The notes beneath the pieces were generated by a model. That model was given only the letters and a program-made list of their open reading frames with translations, made no database searches and was not told the DNA's origin. From assembly GCF_009720735.1 (NCBI RefSeq), contig NZ_WNKU01000001.1:124001-188000 (forward strand): a stretch of DNA of 64,000 nucleotides. Reading direction: 5' to 3'. This document shows positions 43,914-52,924 of the stretch, in pieces (the stretch's first letter is position 1; each line of letters starts with the position of its first letter). Both the position numbers and the translations under genes were made by a program. The DNA comes from Heliobacterium mobile (GTDB taxonomy: Bacteria > Bacillota > Desulfitobacteriia > Heliobacteriales > Heliobacteriaceae).

Positions 43914-45317
43914 CTACGAGGTAACAGGACTTTTTTCAGTCTCAACGGCTTCTGTTGATTCGCTTTCCTTTTCCTTCTCTATAATCTCCTTCATATCCTG
44001 AAATCGATTTGACGCCTGCCTGTTTAAAGAAGGACTCCCTCCACGACGGGCGATACCGCCTCGGAAGAATTTCATCGCTTCCTTATATTCATGGTGGCGG
44101 AGGGACAGTTCGCCGAGCAGGATAGACAGCCGTTGTTCCTGGTCGATGGATGTATTCCGGCTGCTGTTGAAATAAGTATCTTTGAACTGCTCTAAGGCCT
44201 GGTATGAGGCGTAGTTGGCGATCTCTTTATCGCCCATATCATCGTAGAGCCAGCAGAGACGCATCCATAGTTTTGCCGTTTTCGATGGATCCGGTTTTCC
44301 CGCCTTGGCTGTATACAAGGCCAGATAATAGGCCATGAAGACTTGATCGATTTTCCGGGGATGATCGTATTGAAAAGAAAAGGGCTTGGGCAACTTTGCG
44401 AGTTCAGTTTTGAGCTGCTTAATGATCACCCCGGGTAAATTGGTAGTAAATTCGAAATTGAAGGTCGCAAAAAAGCAATGGGGGCATACCCAGATCGTAT
44501 ACCAAAGAGGCTCAAAATCGTGAAAGTGCTGGCGAAAATCGGGGTCGACTCGATGCAGCTTTGGTTTGGACGAACGAACCGCCTTTGTCTCAAAATTCCC
44601 GTCGCAAACAGGGCAGGTTACCTTTTTATCATATAGATAGTCATCGTCGCCGGCTGGGGCTGTCTTGCCATATGATTTATGACCGGGTGCGTAAGCCAAA
44701 AATGAAGCTTCCGTCGCCGTTGCTTGTGTCCTTGGGTCTGAAGTAAGAGACGGGGAGCCGGTTGATTTTGCTGACGAAAAAGATGAAACAGGCGCAACGG
44801 CGGGACGACTTGAGGGCGGAGACGTATTCTCTAAGGATGGGTCGGCACTTTTAATCGCGGGAACGGAAAAACCAGCCGCCGCCATGCGGGAAGCCAACAA
44901 TTTTGAAATTTCCTTCACCTGCGGGCGCCGTCCCTCTTTAAGACTCCGAAGCTCCTCATTTAATTGGCGCAGCCGCGCACTCAGCCCCTTCATGACCTTA
45001 AAAGCTAGCCGCGGTTGGCGAGACATGATGGATTCAAAATTGCTTTCGCTGATACTGAGCAATATGGTATTCTCGATCGCACGAACAGAGGCGCTCCGGG
45101 GCAGTCCTTCGAGCAGAGACATTTCCCCAAAAAAATCTCCCGCTTGCAGTTCCGTGATGATGATGGGGAAACCGTCGATAGATTGAATATATACTTCCAC
45201 TTTACCGGAGAGGATGATATACATCTCGTTTCCCGGCTCACCTTCGTGAACGATGATATCATCCGCTTCATAATTCTTCAGTGTACCTGACTGAGCCAAC
45301 TGGCCGATGGCGATCAT
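43914..45317 (-). CDS. Cyclic nucleotide-binding domain fused to DUF2225 zinc-ribbon/helical domain
   Basis: 467 residues. Residues 1-135 form a CRP-like cNMP-binding domain (IVHEGEPGNEMYIILSGKVE, FFGEMSLLEGLPRSASV) followed by a helix. A low-complexity Ser/Pro/Thr linker covers about 160-220. Residues 230-440 match DUF2225: CPVC near 236, CPHCFFATFNFEF near 278, then a TPR-like helical repeat region (MAYYLALYTAKAG, LWMRLCWLYDDMGDKE, LSILLGELSLRHHEY). No DNA-binding domain is present, so it is a sensor or scaffold, not a CRP-type regulator. The ligand is unknown. ATG at 45317 with GGAGGGAG 7 bases upstream. Confidence 0.85.
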   Translation of the reverse strand: MIAIGQLAQSGTLKNYEADDIIVHEGEPGNEMYIILSGKVEVYIQSIDGFPIIITELQAGDFFGEMSLLEGLPRSASVRAIENTILLSISESNFESIMSRQPRLAFKVMKGLSARLRQLNEELRSLKEGRRPQVKEISKLLASRMAAAGFSVPAIKSADPSLENTSPPSSRPAVAPVSSFSSAKSTGSPSLTSDPRTQATATEASFLAYAPGHKSYGKTAPAGDDDYLYDKKVTCPVCDGNFETKAVRSSKPKLHRVDPDFRQHFHDFEPLWYTIWVCPHCFFATFNFEFTTNLPGVIIKQLKTELAKLPKPFSFQYDHPRKIDQVFMAYYLALYTAKAGKPDPSKTAKLWMRLCWLYDDMGDKEIANYASYQALEQFKDTYFNSSRNTSIDQEQRLSILLGELSLRHHEYKEAMKFFRGGIARRGGSPSLNRQASNRFQDMKEIIEKEKESESTEAVETEKSPVTS

Positions 45318-45599
45318 AGGGCTCCCTCCTCAAATGGGGATAGTCCCGGAGACGGTAAGTACTTGTGTCCATGGGGAAAGAAATTCTACAAAAGATGGAA
45401 AGTTCCTGCGCTCGTTTTCGCTTTCGGGATGAGAATCCAACGCAGTTTCATTGTTCTGTTATTTCATTAATCTTTATATACCATATAGCAAAAAAATATT
45501 TTTTAGTTACGATGTAAGAAAGAATGCCAGAAGGCTTTCGTTTCACCTTTTAACATCGCTGTCATCGGTTCCGAAGGATATATCGGAATAGCTTCCCAG
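45318..45599. other. Non-coding interval upstream of the cNMP/DUF2225 gene
   Basis: About 280 bp with no supported gene. It must hold the reverse-strand promoter of the cNMP/DUF2225 gene. An AT-rich segment around 45455-45515 (ATTAATCTTTATATACCATA) is the likely place, but no clear -35/-10 pair was assigned. It may also contain unrecognisable remains of the duplicated gene. Confidence 0.3.
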
Positions 45600-45826
45600 T
45601 CTTTTTTATAATTTCATTTACATCCTGTATGCAGTTGTAGCCTGGCGGCTTAATGAGAGGCTGCCGCTACGGTTGGCTACACCGCCACAATAGAATTTCC
45701 GTGGGTCTTTGAATTTTCCATGTCGTAAAGACAGTTCGCCGAGCAAGATCGAAAGGCTTTGGGCTTGCTCCATCGAACGGTACCGGGTGGAGTTATCTCT
45801 CTGGAATTTTGGTTTTTGCTCTAATT
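45600..45826 (-). pseudogene. Decayed duplicate of the 3' end of the cNMP/DUF2225 gene
   Basis: Read on the reverse strand, this stretch gives LEQKPKFQRDNSTRYRSMEQ, then AQSLSILLGELSLRHGKF and GGVANRSGSLSLSRQA. These line up with LEQFKDTYFNSSRNTSIDQE, QRLSILLGELSLRHHEY and GGIARRGGSPSLNRQA of the intact gene nearby. A one-base shift near the end leaves QDVNEIIKK out of frame (intact: QDMKEIIEK), and a stop codon precedes LEQ. Conservation at DNA level is also visible (for example ACAGTTCGCCGAGCA, shared by both copies). No start or full domain remains. Confidence 0.85.
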
Positions 45827-45836
45827 ATCGTATAAT
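45809..45836 (+). promoter_or_regulatory. Promoter of the nitroreductase operon, located at the edge of the decayed DUF2225 copy
   Basis: TTGGTT (45809-45814), 16 bp spacer, perfect TATAAT (45831-45836), 33 bp before the nitroreductase start. Confidence 0.6.
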
Positions 45837-45868
45837 GGGTTCACAAGGTCATGAAAGGAGAATCTCTC

Positions 45869-46495
45869 ATGAACGTTATGGAAGCGATCCAGCAACGCCA
45901 CGCCGTAAGGGCCTACAAACCCGATCCGATCTCTACTGATCTAATGAAGCAACTGCTCGAATGCGCCCGCCGCGCGCCGAGCGCTGTAAATATGCAACCA
46001 TGGAAGTTTATTGCCGTCACCGACCAGGTTATGCGAGAAAAGTTGAAAGCGGCCGCCGGTGGACAGAGTCAAGTGAGCCAAGCGCCTGTCGTCCTCGTCT
46101 GCCTCGCTGATGAAGCTGGATGTGATCGTATGGCCGCGAAGATGGAAGTATATGCTGAGAACCCCAATATACCGACACCGATGCGCGAGAGTTTCCGGAA
46201 ACGGAGTGAGCCCATCAAAAATAACGCTGACATCCGAAAGGTGTTAGCCGGTTCGAACAGCTATATCGCCATCGCCTATCTCACGCTGGCTGCGAAAGAA
46301 CTCGGCTTGGATACCTGTTGGATGACGGGCTACGATGAGGCTGAAGTGAAGAAACTGCTGAATATACCTAGCGGCGTTCACGTAGTATCCTTGCTTACTT
46401 TGGGTTACGCCGCAGAAGTGGCTGTTGAAGAACACGACAGACTCCCCTTTGATGATATCGTTTATGGCGAGTCTTACGGTACGCCCCTTCGATAA
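45869..46495 (+). CDS. Nitroreductase-family FMN oxidoreductase
   Basis: 208 residues. N-terminal FMN-binding signature IQQRHAVRAYKPDPI (about 6-20), CARRAPSAVNMQPWKF (about 31-46), and the C-terminal LGLDTCWMTGYDE, LLTLGYAAE and LPFDDIV segments. Reduces nitro compounds, quinones or other acceptors using NAD(P)H; the natural substrate is unknown. The ATG at 45869 has AAAGGAG 8 bases upstream, better than the ATG at 45851. First of three closely spaced genes. Confidence 0.92.
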   Translation: MNVMEAIQQRHAVRAYKPDPISTDLMKQLLECARRAPSAVNMQPWKFIAVTDQVMREKLKAAAGGQSQVSQAPVVLVCLADEAGCDRMAAKMEVYAENPNIPTPMRESFRKRSEPIKNNADIRKVLAGSNSYIAIAYLTLAAKELGLDTCWMTGYDEAEVKKLLNIPSGVHVVSLLTLGYAAEVAVEEHDRLPFDDIVYGESYGTPLR

Positions 46496-46507
46496 GGAAG
46501 TGCAACG

Positions 46508-47434
46508 ATGAATTTTCGACCCTTGAGAAACACTTTCGCCGCGGAAACTTTTTACTTGCCGGCCCGAGTGAACATCGGTGCCGTAGTCTTTCAAAAGGAA
46601 GCGGTGATCATCGATTCCGGCCTGGAAGCCCAGGCCGGAAAACGGGTCTGCCGGTTGGCCCGCGAGGCCGGTTGGCAGATAGTGGCCCTGATCAATACCC
46701 ATACTCATGCCGACCATATCGGCGGGAATCAAGCCATTGTTGACCAATTTGCGGCCAAAGTCTTTACACCCGATCTCGAACAGGACTTTGCCCGTCATAC
46801 ACTCTATGAACCGGCTTTTCTGATCGGCGGGGCTGCCCCTTGGCAGGATGTGACCAACAAGTTTCTCGTGGCGCCGCCCACTCCCGTAACTGCCGGATTG
46901 AAGGCAGGAAGCTTATCATGGCCAGGCAGGGAAAAAGGACCGAATCTGCAGATTCTCTCCCTGCCTGGACACAGTCCTGATCAAATCGGCGTCGGCTGCG
47001 GCGATGTTCTGTTTTGTGGTGACGCCTTTTTAGGACCGGACCTATTGGCTGCCCATGGAATTCCCTTCAACATCGATGTGGAACGATTTCTAAACACATT
47101 GGATCAAATTCTTTTGACTACATATTCGACCGTTCTGCCGAGCCATGGAGAACCCTTAGAGCGTTCCGAACTACCGTCGGTCTTACAGGTCAACGCGACC
47201 AAAATCAGAGAACTCATCGAGAACGTCTATGAACTCCTAGAAGAGCCATTGGAACTGGAAACGGTCGTAGCCCATCTATGTGAGCAGGAAGGCAAGACCA
47301 TCGCTTCGATAGGTAGTTTCTTTTTATATCGCACAGCGATCTTGGCCTATTTGTCCTATCTTCATGGACAGGGAAGAGTAGAGACGAAAATGGTAAATTG
47401 CCGGCTATATTGGAGCCAGGTCGGTCATCGCTAA
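46508..47434 (+). CDS. Metallo-beta-lactamase-fold hydrolase
   Basis: 308 residues. The metal-binding motif THTHADHIGG gives H65, H67, D69 and H70. LPGHSPDQIGV supplies a further His, FCGDAFLG the bridging Asp, and LPSHGEPLE the last His. The C-terminal 80 residues look like a winged helix (VVAHLCEQEGKTIASIGSFF), as in the LACTB2/MBL groups. Substrate unknown; thioesters or phosphodiesters are possible. 12 bp after the nitroreductase gene. Confidence 0.88.
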   Translation: MNFRPLRNTFAAETFYLPARVNIGAVVFQKEAVIIDSGLEAQAGKRVCRLAREAGWQIVALINTHTHADHIGGNQAIVDQFAAKVFTPDLEQDFARHTLYEPAFLIGGAAPWQDVTNKFLVAPPTPVTAGLKAGSLSWPGREKGPNLQILSLPGHSPDQIGVGCGDVLFCGDAFLGPDLLAAHGIPFNIDVERFLNTLDQILLTTYSTVLPSHGEPLERSELPSVLQVNATKIRELIENVYELLEEPLELETVVAHLCEQEGKTIASIGSFFLYRTAILAYLSYLHGQGRVETKMVNCRLYWSQVGHR

Positions 47435-47447
47435 GGAGGGATAGGGG

Positions 47448-47852
47448 ATGACTCGTCTTAAGGAAATTTCTCTGCAGACGCCAGGAAGGTTGTCCTTTAT
47501 CGAAATCACGTCGCAGGTAGAAGCGGCGGTTCGGGAGTCTGGGGTGCAAGAGGGGTCCATTATCGTTTTCGTCCCCCATACGACAGCTGCTGTAACGATC
47601 AATGAAAACGCCGATCCCGACGTGATCCATGACCTAAAAGGAATCCTGCAACAACTTGTCCCCTGGGTGGGACCGTATAAGCACGGCGAAGGGAATTCGG
47701 CGGCCCATATGATGGCAAGCCTTGTAGGCTCCTCCGAGACAGTCATCATTCACAAGGGGCGTCTGCTTCTCGGAACATGGCAAGGCCTATACCTAACCGA
47801 ATTCGACGGGCCGCGCTCTCGAAAAGTGATCCTTCGCATACAAGAAGATTGA
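47448..47852 (+). CDS. YjbQ/UPF0047 family protein
   Basis: 134 residues. Conserved family segments: FVPHTTAAVTINENADPDV (about 43-61), GEGNSAAHMMASLVG (about 80-94) and LLLGTWQGLYLTEFDGPR (about 103-120), with histidines in the putative active cleft. Members complement loss of ThiE weakly and are called secondary thiamine-phosphate synthases, but the physiological role is not settled. 13 bp after the MBL gene; a terminator follows. Confidence 0.9.
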   Translation: MTRLKEISLQTPGRLSFIEITSQVEAAVRESGVQEGSIIVFVPHTTAAVTINENADPDVIHDLKGILQQLVPWVGPYKHGEGNSAAHMMASLVGSSETVIIHKGRLLLGTWQGLYLTEFDGPRSRKVILRIQED

Positions 47853-47856
47853 ACGA

Positions 47857-47886
47857 AACCCGGCGAAAAGCCGGGTCTTTTATGTT
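47857..47886 (+). terminator. Terminator after yjbQ
   Basis: AACCCGGC, GAAAA loop, GCCGGGTCTTTTATG. GC-rich stem with T-rich tail. Confidence 0.82.
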
Positions 47887-47988
47887 AAAATTGGGAATGT
47901 AGAATTCTTTCACAACATAAGGGGACAAGGGCAGGAACTTGTTGCTTTAGGCAGAATATAATTTCCAACAATAGCCCGGAGGTTAAAA

Positions 47989-48354
47989 ATGAAAATTCTA
48001 GTCGTAGATGACTCATTAGTTTACCGGACCGCGATCGTACGGTTGCTAAAGGATAACCTTCCTGAGGCCGACTGTTTTACTGCCGGTGACGGCATCGAAG
48101 GTTTAGCAACCTACTTGCGGGAACGACCGAATTACACGCTGCTCGATCTGCTCATGCCGGGGATGACCGGGCAAGAGGTATTAAAAAAGATCAAAGAAAC
48201 GGACCCCGCAGCCAAGGTCATCATTTTAACCGCTGACATCCAAAAATTCACGGAGAAAGAAGTTCGTGACCTGGGGGCGTGGTTTTTTGTACATAAACCG
48301 ATCACTCGAGAAAAGGTGATCGCACTGGCAGAAATCATCAAAGGAGCGTCGTGA
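47989..48354 (+). CDS. Single-domain response regulator (CheY-like)
   Basis: 121 residues, receiver domain only. Acidic pocket D7-D8, phosphoacceptor D53 in LLDLLMPGMTGQ, the T in ILTAD, and the K in VHKPITR. No output domain, so it acts by protein contact. It overlaps the operon with a CheC-like phosphatase (2 bp away) and a hybrid kinase, suggesting a closed phosphorelay. ATG at 47989 after CCGGAGG. Confidence 0.92.
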   Translation: MKILVVDDSLVYRTAIVRLLKDNLPEADCFTAGDGIEGLATYLRERPNYTLLDLLMPGMTGQEVLKKIKETDPAAKVIILTADIQKFTEKEVRDLGAWFFVHKPITREKVIALAEIIKGAS

Positions 48355-48356
48355 CC

Positions 48357-48995
48357 ATGTTAACGCCCTTACAGCAAGATGCGCTCAAGGAGTTCATGAA
48401 CGTATCCATTGGGCAAGCAGGCCATGTTCTTTCAGAGATGGTGAATCAAAAGGTCCATTTGGAAGTTCCTGAAGTGTATCTCCTGCAGAACCAAACCGAG
48501 GCAGATCAAAGATATTTAAAAAAGATTCAGTTTTTGACGGGTCACGTCGTTTCCTCTTCTCTGCGTTTTGGCGTAGTCTGTTCCGGACAAGCTCGGCTTC
48601 TTTTCCCCGTTACCAAAGGAAAGCAGCTTGTCGATCTCCTCTTAGGCGATGATCTGTTTCTCGAAGTTGAAAAAATAGACGACGGTTTTTCTGAAACAGA
48701 CACAGACGCTATGAAAGAGATCGGCAACGTACTGTTAAATGTAATCATCGGTTGCCTCGGCAATCTTCTGGAGACGCCGATTGAATACTCCCTGCCGGAA
48801 GTGGAGTTCTTATACCTCACTGAGAATCAGCACCGAAGCATGTTCTGTGGTGGCTATTACACCTTGGTCATCCACAACACCTTTCTCGTAGGGGAAAACC
48901 GCATCGAAGGTGCCATTTTTGTCATGTTGTGTATGGATTCAGCTGTTCAACTGCTGCATAAAATTGACGAAATGCTGGTGGACTTGTATGGTTAA
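48357..48995 (+). CDS. CheC-family phosphatase
   Basis: 212 residues. Two copies of the CheC/CheX active-site pattern E-x2-N: E12/N15 ([11 protein letters not shown]) and E121/N124 ([11 protein letters not shown]), in the symmetric CheC fold. CheC proteins dephosphorylate CheY-P. Here the partner is presumably the adjacent receiver protein. No CheD or CheA is nearby. The ATG at 48357 has AAAGGAG about 10 bases upstream; a GTG at 48351 overlaps the previous stop. Its end overlaps the kinase start. Confidence 0.85.
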   Translation: MLTPLQQDALKEFMNVSIGQAGHVLSEMVNQKVHLEVPEVYLLQNQTEADQRYLKKIQFLTGHVVSSSLRFGVVCSGQARLLFPVTKGKQLVDLLLGDDLFLEVEKIDDGFSETDTDAMKEIGNVLLNVIIGCLGNLLETPIEYSLPEVEFLYLTENQHRSMFCGGYYTLVIHNTFLVGENRIEGAIFVMLCMDSAVQLLHKIDEMLVDLYG

Positions 48996-50610
48996 TCATC
49001 TTGGCGAATTACAAGGGATCATCTTGAATCATGCCAATTTGGGCGTCGCCATACTTGATCAAGAACACCGCATCGTCATTTGGAACGGATGGCTGGAACG
49101 CTTTACGGGAAAAAAGGCTTGTGAGGTGCAGGGCCAAAAGCTGACAGACCTTTATCCCCGTTTCAATCAGAATGTTTTTCGTCCCATCTTCGACAGTGCC
49201 TTTTTTATCGGACAAAATCGTTTTTTTTCTGGTGCTTTTCACCGGTACTTCATCCCGCCAGCTGATGAGACGCTAACATCGATCCTTCGCCAAAATATGC
49301 TGGTTCAACCGATACATATCGGAGACAGTCACTATTTGCTCATCCAAATCGTGGATATCACCGGGCAAGAACTGCGAGTGCGACAATTAAAGGGATTGAT
49401 TCGGGAACTGAAATTAGCCAAGGAAGAATTAAAGGTATCCCAAGAAATGGCCATTGTGGCCAATCGGGCCAAGTCAGAGTTTTTGGCCAATATGTCTCAC
49501 GAGATCCGTACCCCCATGAACGCCATCATGGGTTTTATCGATTTAACTTTATGTACGGAGTTAAATGTAGAACAGTCAAATCATTTGACTATGGTCAAAA
49601 GGGCCGCTCAATCCCTCATGAAGCTGTTGGAAGACATCTTGGATATCTCTAAGATTGAATCGGGACAGTTCTCTTTTGAAGAGAAACCTTTTCAGCTCAG
49701 TGCGGTACTGCGGACGGCCATGGATATGATGTCCGTAAAAGCTGCTGATAAGGGCCTGAAATTAAACCTGCAAATCCCGGCGGGGGCTCCTGAGCATCTG
49801 CTTGGTGACGCCAAACGGCTGACACAGGTTTTCATCAATCTGCTCAGCAACGCCGTCAAATTTACCGAAAAAGGCAGCATCACCATCGCCCTTGAAGTGT
49901 TGTCTCAACGCCAGAGCAAGGTGAACGTAGTCTTTTCTGTGAGTGATACGGGAATCGGCATTGAAACAAGCCAGTTAGGTGCTGTTTTTGAGAAGTTTTA
50001 TCAGGTAGACAGCTCATCCACCCGGCGTTATGGCGGGAGCGGTTTAGGGCTGGCTATCGTCCGTCAAATTATCGAGAATCTGGGCGGAAAGATCTGGGTA
50101 GAGAGCGAACCGGGAAAAGGCAGCACTTTTTTCTTTACAGTTGAGTTTTCTATCGTACAGGGGTTGCCTCCCCAATCAGGCGAAAGGGAGATTCTAAAAG
50201 GTCTGAACAGAGGTCAATCGGCTTCCAAAGGCGCCCGGATCCTTTTAGTCGATGATGACCTTTATAATCGAACCATCGTCAGTGCCTGGCTGCGGCGCTG
50301 GGGCTATCCCCTTACGGAAGCGATCAACGGGCAGGACGCCTTGGAGGTACTTTCCAAGGAACGTTATGACTTAATCCTGATGGACGAGCAGATGCCTGGG
50401 ATGAGCGGTACCGAGGCGGTTAGACAAATCCGCCAAACGGCTTGGGGACGCCACATTCCGATCGTAGCGGTGACAGCGAATGCGATGAAGGGTGATCGGG
50501 AACGTTTTCTGGCGGCTGGAATGAATGATTATTTAGCGAAACCATTTGTGGCTTCTCAATTGTTGCAAGTGCTGATGCGCTGGATTCCTGACGAAGCAAA
50601 TCGAGGATAA
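48988..50610 (+). CDS. Cytoplasmic hybrid histidine kinase (PAS-HisKA-HATPase-REC)
   Basis: 540 residues, no membrane segment. PAS-like sensor about 8-120 ([20 protein letters not shown]), coiled-coil linker about 127-160, HisKA with H171 in [14 protein letters not shown], HATPase_c with DTGIGI and [10 protein letters not shown], and a C-terminal receiver with D466 in [11 protein letters not shown]. The ATG at 48988 overlaps the end of the CheC gene by 8 bases. With the two upstream genes it forms a self-contained signal module; the final target is not visible in the window. Confidence 0.93.
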   Translation: MVNHLGELQGIILNHANLGVAILDQEHRIVIWNGWLERFTGKKACEVQGQKLTDLYPRFNQNVFRPIFDSAFFIGQNRFFSGAFHRYFIPPADETLTSILRQNMLVQPIHIGDSHYLLIQIVDITGQELRVRQLKGLIRELKLAKEELKVSQEMAIVANRAKSEFLANMSHEIRTPMNAIMGFIDLTLCTELNVEQSNHLTMVKRAAQSLMKLLEDILDISKIESGQFSFEEKPFQLSAVLRTAMDMMSVKAADKGLKLNLQIPAGAPEHLLGDAKRLTQVFINLLSNAVKFTEKGSITIALEVLSQRQSKVNVVFSVSDTGIGIETSQLGAVFEKFYQVDSSSTRRYGGSGLGLAIVRQIIENLGGKIWVESEPGKGSTFFFTVEFSIVQGLPPQSGEREILKGLNRGQSASKGARILLVDDDLYNRTIVSAWLRRWGYPLTEAINGQDALEVLSKERYDLILMDEQMPGMSGTEAVRQIRQTAWGRHIPIVAVTANAMKGDRERFLAAGMNDYLAKPFVASQLLQVLMRWIPDEANRG

Positions 50611-50625
50611 ACGTTTAGTGAACAA

Positions 50626-50673
50626 AAAACAGCCTGACGTTCGTCGACAAGGACGAACATCAGGCTGTTTTCT
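50626..50673. terminator. Bidirectional terminator between the hybrid kinase gene and thiH
   Basis: AAACAGCCTGACGTTCGTC pairs with GACGAACATCAGGCTGTTT, with A- and T-runs on either side, between convergent genes. Confidence 0.9.
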
Positions 50674-50705
50674 TATGTCTAACTTCTCGAGCTAATCCAG
50701 GTTCG

Positions 50706-51815
50706 CTAGCCAGCGATATGGTGCCAATCCTGGGTGACCGGCTGATATCCTTTGGAGATGAGCATTTGCCGCACCTCATCGACAGATCGCTCATCAGAGA
50801 TACGAAATTGACCATCATCGGTATGCCCGTCGATGTGTCCGCCTACGGCCGTATTGACGCCGGCAGACATGCGGGTGATCCCCAGCGGCACCAGATGGTT
50901 TCGCAGGTCTGCCGGTTCTCTCGTGGACAAGGTCATGCCGGAACGAGGCATGAACAGGCGCAAGGCCAGCAGGATTTGGACGAGTTCGGCGTCTGAGACA
51001 GGAGACTGGGGCTGATAACCAACGGGGCCTGCTTTGATTCGGGGCAGTGAGATGTTGATCTCCGTATCTAAGTAGTTGTTTTGCAGGTAGCTGGCATGGA
51101 GACCGGTGAAGAAAGCTTCCGAGGGCCAATGATGAAGGCCCAGGAGTGCGCCGATATTGACGGTCCGGAGCCGGGCTTGGCAGGCTCTTTCGGGCGCGTT
51201 GAGGCGCCAGTGGTAATCTTTTTTCGGACCCGATAGATGTAGACTGTCATAAACCTCCTGATTGTACACTTCCTGGTAGATGGTCATGCTGTCTACACCA
51301 GCCTGTGCTAAGCGGCGGTAATCATCGACGGCCAGCGGGTTGACTTCAATACCGATAGAGGTGAAGTATTCCCGTACCAAGGTTACCGCCTCGGTGAGGT
51401 ATTCTACTGCCGCTTTGCCGGGGATATCTCCTGTCAGCAAAAGGATCTGTTTAAGGCCAGTGGCAGCGATGGCCTTCGCTTCGGAACGGATCTCTTGTGC
51501 GTCTAGTTTCCGGCGGCCGATGGCATTGTCGCTGTTAAAGTTGCAGTAAAGGCAGCGATTGACACAGTAGTTGGAAAGATAGAGCGGGGTGAAAAGCTGG
51601 ATCACCCGCCCGAAATGCTGCAGGGTCAACTGATGGGCTTTTCGAGCCATCGCTTCCAGCTGTTCCGTTGCCGCCGGCGAAAGCAAGGTCAGAAAGTCCT
51701 GCGGTTTGAGGAAATCTTTCTGTAGAGTGGCTTTCACTTGACTGGTAGAGACATTGGACAAGTAGGCGGGGATATCGAAATCGTTGAATTCCTCGATGAT
51801 CTGATAAAAGCTCAT
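50706..51815 (-). CDS. thiH: 2-iminoacetate synthase (tyrosine lyase) ThiH
   Basis: 369 residues. Radical SAM enzyme that cleaves tyrosine to give dehydroglycine for the thiazole ring. Cluster motif CVNRCLYC gives C84, C88 and C91. Further ThiH segments are LLLTGDIPGKAAVEYL, GIEVNPLAVDDYRRL, TIYQEVYNQEVYDSLH and a C-terminal BATS-like domain. Anaerobes use ThiH where aerobic bacilli use ThiO. 6 bp after thiG. Confidence 0.95.
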   Translation of the reverse strand: MSFYQIIEEFNDFDIPAYLSNVSTSQVKATLQKDFLKPQDFLTLLSPAATEQLEAMARKAHQLTLQHFGRVIQLFTPLYLSNYCVNRCLYCNFNSDNAIGRRKLDAQEIRSEAKAIAATGLKQILLLTGDIPGKAAVEYLTEAVTLVREYFTSIGIEVNPLAVDDYRRLAQAGVDSMTIYQEVYNQEVYDSLHLSGPKKDYHWRLNAPERACQARLRTVNIGALLGLHHWPSEAFFTGLHASYLQNNYLDTEINISLPRIKAGPVGYQPQSPVSDAELVQILLALRLFMPRSGMTLSTREPADLRNHLVPLGITRMSAGVNTAVGGHIDGHTDDGQFRISDERSVDEVRQMLISKGYQPVTQDWHHIAG

Positions 51816-51821
51816 GGAAGA

Positions 51822-52589
51822 TTAACTCCTTAAAAAGCCGGTCAAAGGCGAACTGGCCCGGGCGAATTCGGTCGTTTCGCCTGGTTGAGCCAGAAAGGCC
51901 TGCCTGCCGGCCTGAACAGCTTGACTGAAAGCGTTGGCCATCATGGCGGGATTGCCGGCAGTAGCGATAGCCGTGTTGACGAGAACGGCGGCCGCGCCCA
52001 GTTCCATCGCTTCAGCTGCTTCAGAAGGCTTGCCGATACCAGCGTCGACGATCACAGGCAGTTCACATTCTTCGATGAGGATGCGCACGATTTCTTTCGT
52101 TTTCAACCCCCGGTTTGTGCCGATGGGCGCTCCTAAAGGCATGATGGCAGCGGCACCTGCTCGTTCCAGTTCCTTGGCGGCGTAGAGGTCTGGATGCATG
52201 TACGGAAGGACGACAAATCCTTCCTCGGCCAAGATGCGAGTGGCTTTAATCGTCTCATTGTTATCTGGCAGGAGATACTTGTTGTCTGAGATGACTTCGA
52301 TTTTTACCCAGTTGCCACAGCCGGCAGCCCGGGCCAAGCGGGCGATACGAACGGCTTCTTCGGCATTGCGAGCACCGGAAGTGTTTGGAAGCAGCACACA
52401 GTCCTTCGGTATGTAGTTTAAGATGTTCTCTTTGCCGCCGTTCAGATTGACTCGCCGTAAAGCGACGGTAACCACCTCGACACCTGTCTGGGCCACGATA
52501 TCGCCGATCAGGCTCTCATCAGCGAACTTGCCGCTGCCGATAAAAAGGCGGTTTTTTAGTTCCTTTCCCCCGATGATCAGTTTATCCAT
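51822..52589 (-). CDS. thiG: Thiazole synthase ThiG
   Basis: 255 residues. TIM barrel that joins 1-deoxyxylulose 5-phosphate, dehydroglycine and ThiS-thiocarboxylate into the thiazole phosphate. The Schiff-base lysine is K96 in [46 protein letters not shown] and [20 protein letters not shown] are all family signatures. Four bases downstream of thiS, so translation is coupled. Confidence 0.96.
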   Translation of the reverse strand: MDKLIIGGKELKNRLFIGSGKFADESLIGDIVAQTGVEVVTVALRRVNLNGGKENILNYIPKDCVLLPNTSGARNAEEAVRIARLARAAGCGNWVKIEVISDNKYLLPDNNETIKATRILAEEGFVVLPYMHPDLYAAKELERAGAAAIMPLGAPIGTNRGLKTKEIVRILIEECELPVIVDAGIGKPSEAAEAMELGAAAVLVNTAIATAGNPAMMANAFSQAVQAGRQAFLAQPGETTEFARASSPLTGFLRS

Positions 52590-52593
52590 GAGG

Positions 52594-52794
52594 TCAACCT
52601 CCTCCGACGAAAGATAATATTTCCAGAGTATCGCCGTCGCCGATTTGGATCTGGGACCAGCGATCGCGGTGCAGTATTTTGCGGTTATATTCGACGACGA
52701 GAACAGCTGGATTTAAGTTTCGGCTGATCAAGTAATCGAGTAGGGGAGTGGATTCCGATAGTTCGACGACCTCGCCGTTGACGGTAACGTGCAT
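52594..52794 (-). CDS. thiS: Sulfur carrier protein ThiS
   Basis: 66 residues, ubiquitin-like. The C-terminus reads ILSFVGGG, one glycine longer than the usual terminal GG, so activation as thiocarboxylate would be at the third glycine or after trimming. The ATG at 52794 has AAAGGAG 8 bases upstream; the GTG at 52800 lies too close to that site. First gene of the thiSGH operon. Confidence 0.93.
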   Translation of the reverse strand: MHVTVNGEVVELSESTPLLDYLISRNLNPAVLVVEYNRKILHRDRWSQIQIGDGDTLEILSFVGGG

Positions 52795-52877
52795 GGCCAC
52801 AGCTCCTTTCGAAATGGCTCAAAGAAAAGGTTCATGACCCTTCGGGTCACAGGCTGCTATGAAAATAGCTTTTTCAT

Positions 52878-52907
52878 TAAAAAAACGCTTACCGAAAGTA
52901 AGCGTAA
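52878..52907 (-). terminator. Expression-platform terminator of the TPP riboswitch
   Basis: On the reverse strand, ACGCTTA, CTTTCGG loop, TAAGCGT followed by TTTTTTT. It lies between the aptamer and thiS, so TPP binding would favour termination. Confidence 0.85.
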
Positions 52908-52924
52908 ACGACGAATGTATAGAC

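Noticed and set aside
43914-45317. CRP/FNR-type transcription regulator
   Set aside because: The cNMP domain is present but no helix-turn-helix follows; the C-terminus is DUF2225.
48910-48987. Longer N-terminus of the hybrid kinase
   Set aside because: It would overlap the CheC gene heavily; the ATG at 48988 has its own ribosome site and starts the PAS domain properly.
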